Below, one piece after another: positions 13,142 through 17,544 of a DNA stretch of 17,544 nucleotides (its first letter is position 1; the number at the start of each line of letters is the position of its first letter). This DNA comes from Actinomycetes bacterium (lineage in GTDB: Bacteria > Actinomycetota > Acidimicrobiia > Acidimicrobiales > RAAP-2), in assembly GCA_021805305.1 (NCBI GenBank), contig JAJZFO010000003.1:1-17544 (forward strand), in the 5' to 3' direction. Position numbers and translations under genes: made by a program. Below the pieces are notes generated by a model. That model had not been told where the DNA came from. It did no database searches and was given only the letters and a program-made list of their open reading frames with translations.

Positions 13142-13962
13142 CCTCGGCCAGCGCCGCGTCGCTGCGCGCGCGCAAGCGTCGCCACGGGGACGAACCCATC
13201 GTCATGATCACGGCGTACGACGAACCCACCGCGCGCTACGCCGACGCGGCCGGGGTCGACGTCGTGTTGGTGGGGGACTCGCTGGCCAACGTGGTGCTCG
13301 GTCACGCCGACACCCTGCACGTGAGCGTGGCGGACATGGCCCATCACGTTCGCGCGGTGGTCGCGGCCGAACCGCGCGCGCACGTCGTGGCCGACATGCC
13401 GTGGTTGAGTTACCACGTCGGCGTCGACGCGGCCGTCGAGAACGCCGGGGTCCTCATCCGCGCGGGGGCCCAGAGCGTGAAGCTCGAGGGTGGCGCCATC
13501 CGTCGCGACGTGGTGCGCGCCCTCATCGACGCGGAGATCCCCGTCATGGGTCACCTCGGGTTGACCCCCCAGAGCGTGCTGGCCTTCGGCGGCTACAAAG
13601 TCCAGGGCAAGACCCGCGACGCCGCCAAGGTGTTGCTCGAGGACGCCCTCGCGCTGCAGGGCGCGGGCGTGTACGCCGTGGTGATCGAGGGTGTGCCCCC
13701 CCTCGTCGGGGCCCAGATCACCGCGGCGCTCGACATCCCCACCATCGGTATCGGCGCGGGCGCCGACACCGATGGCCAGGTCCTGGTCATCCACGACCTC
13801 CTGGGGTTGACCAAGCGCCCACCGGCCAAATTCGTGCGCCGCTACGCCGACCTCGGCAGCGCGATCACCGACGCGGTGTCGCGTTACGCGCGCGACGTGC
13901 GATCGGGGAACTTCCCCGGCGCCGACGAGACCTACGAGAACCCGGTGGAATTGCTCGACTAG
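13138..13962 (+). CDS. panB: 3-methyl-2-oxobutanoate hydroxymethyltransferase (ketopantoate hydroxymethyltransferase)
   Basis: The first enzyme of pantothenate synthesis, transferring a hydroxymethyl group from methylene-tetrahydrofolate to α-ketoisovalerate. The 274 aa match family length. Motifs are VGDSLANVVLG (metal Asp47), D86 in ADMPW, VKLEGG (K115, E117), GHLGLTPQSV with H139, FGGYKVQGK (150-158), the catalytic Glu184 in IEGVP, and IGIGAG…GQVLV..D near 203-220. The start GTG at 13138 overlaps the preceding zinc-protein stop as GTGA, so it depends on coupled translation; longer in-frame extensions upstream read through that gene in the wrong phase. No panC or panD is present. In mycobacteria ponA1 lies here, so panB is a lineage-specific neighbour. 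Confidence 0.96.
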   Translation: MTSASAASLRARKRRHGDEPIVMITAYDEPTARYADAAGVDVVLVGDSLANVVLGHADTLHVSVADMAHHVRAVVAAEPRAHVVADMPWLSYHVGVDAAVENAGVLIRAGAQSVKLEGGAIRRDVVRALIDAEIPVMGHLGLTPQSVLAFGGYKVQGKTRDAAKVLLEDALALQGAGVYAVVIEGVPPLVGAQITAALDIPTIGIGAGADTDGQVLVIHDLLGLTKRPPAKFVRRYADLGSAITDAVSRYARDVRSGNFPGADETYENPVELLD

Positions 13963-13983
13963 CCCCGCCGCGGGCGCGTCGGG

Positions 13984-13989
13984 TAGACT
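13984..13989 (+). promoter_or_regulatory. -10 box of the rpsF operon
   Basis: TAGACT, of the TANNNT type, lies 94 bp before the rpsF ATG, so the message would carry a leader of roughly 85-90 nt that contains the hairpins at 13997-14060. No convincing -35 was seen. Confidence 0.4.
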
Positions 13990-13996
13990 CTGAACT

Positions 13997-14060
13997 CCCG
14001 TGAACGCGGGGAAGTACCACACACCCTGCTCTGTTTTCCGCAGAGCCCGGATTCGTCCGG
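13997..14060 (+). promoter_or_regulatory. structured 5' leader of rpsF, candidate S6:S18 autoregulatory element
   Basis: Three hairpins can be drawn between the -10 box and the rpsF ribosome-binding site: CCCG/CGGG (13997-14010); GCTCTG/CAGAGC (14028-14033 with 14041-14046, loop TTTTCCG); and CCGGA/TCCGG closing a TTCG loop (14047-14060). Ribosomal operons starting with rpsF and containing rpsR often carry a leader RNA bound by the S6:S18 complex, recognised by a CCG beside a stem. A CCG lies at 14038-14040. The match is structural only. Confidence 0.4.
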
Positions 14061-14083
14061 ACCAGAGGGAAAGGAAAGTGGCC

Positions 14084-14404
14084 ATGAGGCCTTATGAAAC
14101 CATGATCGTGTTCGACACCGCCGTCGACGCGCAGTCCATCCAGGTGGCCCTCGACCGAGCGCTCGAGACCATTCGATCGAATGCCGGGACCCCCGGAAAC
14201 ATCGACCGTTGGGGCAAGCGTCCCTTGGCGTACGAGATCAACAAGCGCAAAGAGGGCTACTACGTACTCGTGGAGTTCACCGGCGAGTCGATCACCGTCG
14301 ACGAGTTGGACCGCATCCTCACGCTGTCCGACGAAGTCCTGCGCTTCAAGATTCTTCGACGCAACGAGCGAGCCCACGCCAGCCGTGTCACGGCCCAGGC
14401 GTAG
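14084..14404 (+). CDS. rpsF: 30S ribosomal protein S6
   Basis: S6 of 106 aa, normal length, which binds the central domain of 16S rRNA together with S18. The N-terminus RPYETMIVFD is the family hallmark; the conserved DRWGKRPLAYEINKRKEGYYVLVEF stretch and the final LRFKILRR strand follow. The start is ATG 14084, with a GGAAAG element about 8 nt upstream; a GTG two codons earlier is possible and a GTG-initiated extension from 14000 would run through the leader hairpins. It is the first gene of the rpsF-ssb-rpsR-rplI operon. Confidence 0.97.
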   Translation: MRPYETMIVFDTAVDAQSIQVALDRALETIRSNAGTPGNIDRWGKRPLAYEINKRKEGYYVLVEFTGESITVDELDRILTLSDEVLRFKILRRNERAHASRVTAQA

Positions 14405-14434
14405 GTTCGGGCGCTTCGCGACTAAGGAGAATGT

Positions 14435-14887
14435 ATGGCTGATAACACCATCACCGTCGTGGGTAACGTCACCCGCGACCCCGAACTGAAGTTCCTGAAC
14501 TCGGGACAGGCCGCGCTGCGGATGTCCGTCGCGGTCAGTCGACGCTGGCAGAACCGCCAGACCCAGGAGTGGGAGGAGAAGACCTCGTTCTTCGACGTCG
14601 CGGCCTACGGCCCGATGGCCGAGAACACCGCCTCGAGTCTCGCCAAGGGTGCGCGCGTCGTCGTGACCGGTCGCATGGAGCAACGCTCCTGGGAGACCGA
14701 GTCCGGCGAGAAGCGCAACGCCTTCGAGATCGTCGCCGACGAGATCGCGCCGTCCCTGCGGTGGGCGACCGCCGTGGTCACCCGCACGCCCCGTGGCGAG
14801 GGGGGGTCCTCGGGTTACGCCGACCGACCCGCACCCGCGCGCACCAACGAACCCAGTACCTACGCTTTTGATGAGGAGCCCTTCTAA
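14435..14887 (+). CDS. ssb: single-stranded DNA-binding protein SSB
   Basis: 150 aa. The N-terminal OB fold runs to about residue 112, with [17 protein letters not shown], the aromatic DNA-contact residues W38/W46/F52 region, FFDVAAYG and the [13 protein letters not shown] strand. A Pro/Gly-rich linker leads to the acidic tail DEEPF (variant of DDDIPF), the binding site for partner proteins such as the replication clamp loader and helicases. The ribosome-binding site AAGGAGA lies just before ATG 14435. The gene is 30 bp after rpsF, and its stop overlaps the rpsR start by one base (TAATG). Confidence 0.97.
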   Translation: MADNTITVVGNVTRDPELKFLNSGQAALRMSVAVSRRWQNRQTQEWEEKTSFFDVAAYGPMAENTASSLAKGARVVVTGRMEQRSWETESGEKRNAFEIVADEIAPSLRWATAVVTRTPRGEGGSSGYADRPAPARTNEPSTYAFDEEPF

Positions 14888-15318
14888 TGCCCCGTAAGAA
14901 CATGCCCACCCTGCCCAAGCGGGCGCCCAAGATTGATACCCGTCGTGGGGCGAAGAAGAAGCCCTGCTCCTTCTGCCAGCACGGCGTCGGTGCCGTTGAT
15001 TACAAGGACCTGGCGCAATTGCGCAAGTACATCTCGGACCGCGGCAAGATCCGTGGCCGCAAGGTGTCGGGTAACTGCCAGCAGCACCAGCGCGACGTGA
15101 CCGACTCGATCAAGACCGCGCGCGAACTGGCGCTGTTGCCCTACACCCAGCGCACCGTCACCGAGCGTCGATCGGGCCGCGGCGGTCGTGACGACCGCGG
15201 GCCGCGCGCACCGCGTACCGACCGCGACGGCGCCGAGCGTTCGAGCGAGGCCGAGGTCGTCGAGGTCGTGGAGAACGAGCTCACCGACGACGTGAACCTC
15301 GAGGAGGTCGGCGAATGA
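14887..15318 (+). CDS. rpsR: 30S ribosomal protein S18 with an unusual long C-terminal extension
   Basis: The S18 core is residues about 20-91: a zinc-type CSFC (C27, C30) plus CQQH (C64, H67), [16 protein letters not shown], and the [10 protein letters not shown] motif. Most S18 proteins are 75-90 aa; this one has 143. After residue 92 it continues as a basic Gly/Arg-rich stretch and then a strongly acidic Glu/Val tail ending EEVGE. The tail keeps the reading frame up to the ATGA overlap with rplI (15315-15318), so it is not an obvious frameshift artefact. The zinc-ligand form is the C+ paralogue; none of the zinc-free type is here. Confidence 0.95.
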   Translation: MPRKNMPTLPKRAPKIDTRRGAKKKPCSFCQHGVGAVDYKDLAQLRKYISDRGKIRGRKVSGNCQQHQRDVTDSIKTARELALLPYTQRTVTERRSGRGGRDDRGPRAPRTDRDGAERSSEAEVVEVVENELTDDVNLEEVGE

Positions 15319-15761
15319 AGGTCCTCCTGCGTTCTGACGTCCGTGGCGTGGGCCGTCGAGGCGACATCGTCGAAGTGAAGGCGGGGTACGCCCGTAACTT
15401 CCTCCTGCCCTCGGGGGCCGCCCTGCAGGCCAACGACACCATGGAGGTGCAGGCGGCCTCGATGCGCAAGGCCCGCGACTTGCGCGACGCGCAGAGCCGC
15501 ACCGCCGCGGAGACCCAGCGTGCGGTGATCGAGGCGGCGACGGTCACCGTCGCGGCTCGCGCCGGCGCGAACGGACGACTCTTCGGTTCGATTACCGAGG
15601 CCGACATCGTCAACGCGCTGCGCACGGCGACCAATATCTCGCTGGACCGCCACGCCATCATCATGGACGAGCACCTCAAGGAAGTGGGCCCGGCGACCGT
15701 GTCGGCGCGACTCTTCGACGGGGTCACCGCCACCATCACGGTGCAGGTCGTCGCCAAGTAG
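15315..15761 (+). CDS. rplI: 50S ribosomal protein L9
   Basis: L9 of 148 aa, the usual length. The N-terminal rRNA-binding domain shows [29 protein letters not shown]… with LLPSGAA; a long connecting helix rich in Arg/Ala (about 45-70) follows; the C-terminal domain has [13 protein letters not shown] and ends VTVQV-like. It binds 23S rRNA near the L1 stalk. The start overlaps the rpsR stop by 4 bp (ATGA) and it is the last gene of the rpsF operon. A strong GC hairpin follows. Confidence 0.96.
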   Translation: MKVLLRSDVRGVGRRGDIVEVKAGYARNFLLPSGAALQANDTMEVQAASMRKARDLRDAQSRTAAETQRAVIEAATVTVAARAGANGRLFGSITEADIVNALRTATNISLDRHAIIMDEHLKEVGPATVSARLFDGVTATITVQVVAK

Positions 15762-15778
15762 CACGGATCGCCTGAACT

Positions 15779-15819
15779 GAACGCCGACGCCGGGGCCACG
15801 GGCCCCGGCGTCGGCGTTC
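15779..15819 (+). terminator. long GC hairpin terminator after rplI
   Basis: A perfect 19-bp stem: the arm at 15779-15797 pairs with 15801-15819 around a three-base ACG loop. It begins 17 bp after the rplI stop. There is no T-tract, which is usual for actinobacterial terminators. It probably ends the ribosomal operon and insulates dnaB. Confidence 0.85.
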
Positions 15820-15926
15820 GCTGTCACAGTGACGTGTCAGCGTGTCGTCATGGTGTTTCACACAGGGATATCCCCACGTTGTTGTTCTTGTGACACACAG
15901 GCGATATCGGCGACCGTTGATAGCCC
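15820..15926 (+). promoter_or_regulatory. dnaB upstream region
   Basis: The gap before dnaB holds an 11-bp palindrome GTCACAGTGAC (15823-15833), a half-parS-like GTGTTTCAC (15853-15861) and a TTGTGA at 15888-15893 that could serve as a -35. No -10 at convincing spacing and no Shine-Dalgarno before ATG 15927 were found. A promoter is expected because the terminator lies just upstream. Confidence 0.3.
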
Positions 15927-17297
15927 ATGACACAACTTGAATCCGACCGCGGCCGAGCGCTCCCCCCCTCCGCGGGACGCGTCCCCCCCAACGCCATTGA
16001 AATGGAGGAGTCGCTGATTGGCGCCATGCTCCTCTCGCCCGAGGCGGTGTCGGTGGCGTACGAGACGGTGGACCCCGAGGACTTCTACCGCCCGCTACAC
16101 GCCCAGATCTTCACCGCGATCCTCGCGCTGGCGAACGCTGGCGAGCCGGTCGATTACGTGACGGTCCAGGCCAAGCTCCAAGAGCAGGGCGCCGCCGCCG
16201 TCGAAGTCGGATTGTTGTCCTCGCTGCAGATGAACACGCCCTCGGCGGCTAACGCGCGACACTACGCCGAGGTGGTGCACGAGAAGGCGCAACAACGCCG
16301 ACTCATCGCCGCGGCCGGTGAGATCGTCGACGACGCCTACGTGGCCACCGACGACGTGGTGGGACTCATCGACGACGCCGAGCGCAAGATCAATCAGATC
16401 GGCGACACCAATCGCCTCGACACGGTGTCGCCGCTGCAACGACTGCTCGTCGCCGAAGCCAACATCCTCGAAGAGCGTGGGGAGACGCGCGGTCAATTCA
16501 ACGGTCTCGAGACCGGCTACCGCTCCCTGGACCTCGTCTTGCAGGGCCTGCAGCCCCACAGCCTGACCATCGTGGGCGCCCGTCCGGCGATGGGCAAGAC
16601 GGCCTTCGCCCTAGGCATCTTGACGCACGTGGGCGCCGTAGTGAACCGCCCGGCTCTCTTCTTCTCCCTCGAGATGAGTCGTCAAGAACTCGCCGAGCGC
16701 ATCCTCGCCTCGACCGCCCGCATCGACTCGTCCAAACTGCGCACCGGTGACCTGAGCGACGCCGACTGGAACCGCGCGCAGGACGCCTTCAGTTACCTGC
16801 AGTCCGCCAAGGTGTTCATCGACGACAACCCGAGCCTGACGGTGATGGACGTCCGCTCGCGCGCGCGACGGATCAAGCAGCAGAACGGCGACCTCGGTGT
16901 GGTCATCATCGACTACCTGCAGTTGATGAGCTCGCGTGGGCGCGCCGAGAATCGCCAAGTCGAGGTGTCCGAGATGAGCCGAGCCCTCAAGATCCTCGCG
17001 CGAGAGTTGAGTTGTCCGGTCATCGCGCTGTCGCAGTTGTCGCGCAAACTCGAGGATCGCGCCGATAAGCGGCCGATGATGAGCGACCTGCGCGAGTCCG
17101 GTTCGCTGGAGCAAGACGCCGACGTGGTCCTGTTTCTGTACCGGGCCGAACAGTACGGCGAGGTGGCGAACGATAAGAAGTCCGAGGCCGAGATCATCGT
17201 GGGCAAGAACCGTAACGGGCCGACCCGCACCGCCCACCTCACGTGGCGCGGTGAGTTCGCGCGTTTCGACAACGTCGCCGACACCAGTAACTTCTAA
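15927..17297 (+). CDS. dnaB: replicative DNA helicase DnaB
   Basis: Hexameric 5'-3' replicative helicase, 456 aa. The N-terminal DnaB domain (about 20-120) includes NAIEMEESLIGAMLLSPEA and the EDFYRPLHAQIF helix. The RecA-like C-terminal ATPase has Walker A ARPAMGKTA (218-226), FFSLEMS, the Walker B strand IIDYLQLM, the LSQLSRKLE sensor, SDLRESGSLEQDADVV and the KNRNGPT arginine-finger region. Unlike mycobacterial DnaB, neither the P-loop nor the later motifs are interrupted by inteins. The start ATG 15927 leaves a standard N-terminus; no Shine-Dalgarno is seen. The gene follows rplI, the usual actinobacterial arrangement. Confidence 0.97.
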   Translation: MTQLESDRGRALPPSAGRVPPNAIEMEESLIGAMLLSPEAVSVAYETVDPEDFYRPLHAQIFTAILALANAGEPVDYVTVQAKLQEQGAAAVEVGLLSSLQMNTPSAANARHYAEVVHEKAQQRRLIAAAGEIVDDAYVATDDVVGLIDDAERKINQIGDTNRLDTVSPLQRLLVAEANILEERGETRGQFNGLETGYRSLDLVLQGLQPHSLTIVGARPAMGKTAFALGILTHVGAVVNRPALFFSLEMSRQELAERILASTARIDSSKLRTGDLSDADWNRAQDAFSYLQSAKVFIDDNPSLTVMDVRSRARRIKQQNGDLGVVIIDYLQLMSSRGRAENRQVEVSEMSRALKILARELSCPVIALSQLSRKLEDRADKRPMMSDLRESGSLEQDADVVLFLYRAEQYGEVANDKKSEAEIIVGKNRNGPTRTAHLTWRGEFARFDNVADTSNF

Positions 17298-17315
17298 CCC
17301 CCGAGGGCGGGCGGC

Positions 17316-17353
17316 GGGCCGCGAGATTCCGGGGCGTCGCGGTCAGCGCGGCC
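17316..17353 (+). terminator. weak inverted repeat after dnaB
   Basis: GGCCGCG shortly after the dnaB stop and CGCGGCC about 25 bp later can pair (7 bp), in a GC-rich stretch without a T-tract. It may terminate dnaB transcription before the next gene's promoter. The signal is weak and could be chance in this composition. Confidence 0.25.
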
Positions 17354-17389
17354 ACCCACTGAGTTAGAGTTGAGTCGTCGGAGAGTCGG

Positions 17390-17544
17390 GTGACGGGGGT
17401 CGTGATGGGTGTCGTGGGACTTCAGCGTGGCCTGATTCGTCCGTTACGGCGAGTGGCTACGAGGCGATCCGGTGGGGTCTTCGCGGTCGCCGTGCTCGTC
17501 GTCGCTCTCGTGCAGGCCCCGGCGACGGCCGCCACCGCTAATCC
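17390..17544 (+). CDS. secreted or membrane-anchored protein, N-terminal fragment (cut by window edge)
   Basis: Fifty-one codons are open to the window end. The start is put at GTG 17390, with GGAG at 17380-17383 at good spacing; GTG 17402 and ATG 17405 are in frame. A basic stretch RPLRRVATRRSGG is followed by a hydrophobic core FAVAVLVVALV and ATAATA, so this is a Sec-type signal peptide with likely cleavage after an AxA site. What the mature protein does cannot be seen. A TAGAGT (17365-17370) may be its -10 box. Confidence 0.65.
   Translation, partial: MTGVVMGVVGLQRGLIRPLRRVATRRSGGVFAVAVLVVALVQAPATAATAN

Noticed and set aside
12835..13962. Longer panB start extending into the zinc-protein gene
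   Set aside because: The added N-terminal part is the zinc protein gene in another phase; the GTG at 13138 gives the normal PanB N-terminus and length.
15853..15861. Third parS site before dnaB
   Set aside because: Only half of the palindrome (GTGTTTCAC) is present; the other arm does not match.
16570..17230. Possible intein in dnaB as in mycobacteria
   Set aside because: Walker A and later motifs are uninterrupted and the protein is of standard length.
1..17544. CRISPR array, insertion sequences, prophage or tRNA genes
   Set aside because: No repeat-spacer pattern, transposase, integrase, phage gene, or cloverleaf/T-loop signature was seen on either strand.

Overview
The window is GC-rich bacterial chromosome from the Actinomycetota, and probably not a Mycobacterium. 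Evidence for this is a ParAB–CwlM–Trx–MurJ–PcnA gene order matching mycobacteria (recalled order, Rv3907–Rv3918 of M. tuberculosis), an ino1–padR pair, a DUF5318-type zinc protein, an rpsF-ssb-rpsR-rplI-dnaB block (the Rv0046–Rv0058 neighbourhood), and several genes that look leaderless with TANNNT -10 boxes. A lineage such as Acidimicrobiia is a guess. Nothing looks like a phage, insertion sequence, CRISPR array, tRNA or rRNA.

Layout. Positions 1-507 hold no convincing gene but carry two perfect parS centromere sites about 380 bp apart, directly upstream of parA and parB (508-2200, forward). A 136-bp AT-rich gap follows, with a large inverted repeat, a T-tract and several near-DnaA-box sequences. 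Then comes a tightly packed reverse-strand operon read from 9374 down to 2337: a DUF6049-like secreted/membrane-anchored protein, murJ (lipid II flippase), a DegV fatty-acid-binding protein, a small two-helix membrane protein, trxB, trxA, and a CwlM-like pseudo-amidase. The CCA-adding enzyme gene (9434-10861, forward) is divergent from this operon and converges, across a strong GC hairpin, on ino1, which is in an operon with a PadR regulator (10908-12623, reverse).

From 12722 to the right end all genes are forward: a DUF5318 zinc-ribbon protein translationally coupled to panB, then the ribosomal/replication block rpsF-ssb-rpsR-rplI with a structured leader, a 19-bp terminator hairpin, dnaB (no intein), and the first 51 codons of a secreted protein cut by the window edge.

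How they fit together. The genes cover origin-proximal housekeeping: chromosome segregation (ParA/ParB/parS), control and supply of peptidoglycan precursors (CwlM-like, MurJ), thiol redox (TrxA/TrxB), inositol and pantothenate supply, tRNA maturation, and replication (SSB, DnaB). The less ordinary points are the parS pair in gene-free DNA where gidB (rsmG) would be expected, the degenerate CwlM with no canonical start codon, the DnaA-box-like cluster behind parB, the long acidic tail on ribosomal protein S18, and the way two blocks that lie apart in mycobacteria are joined here at pcnA/ino1. I did not find a wholly new defence or mobile system.
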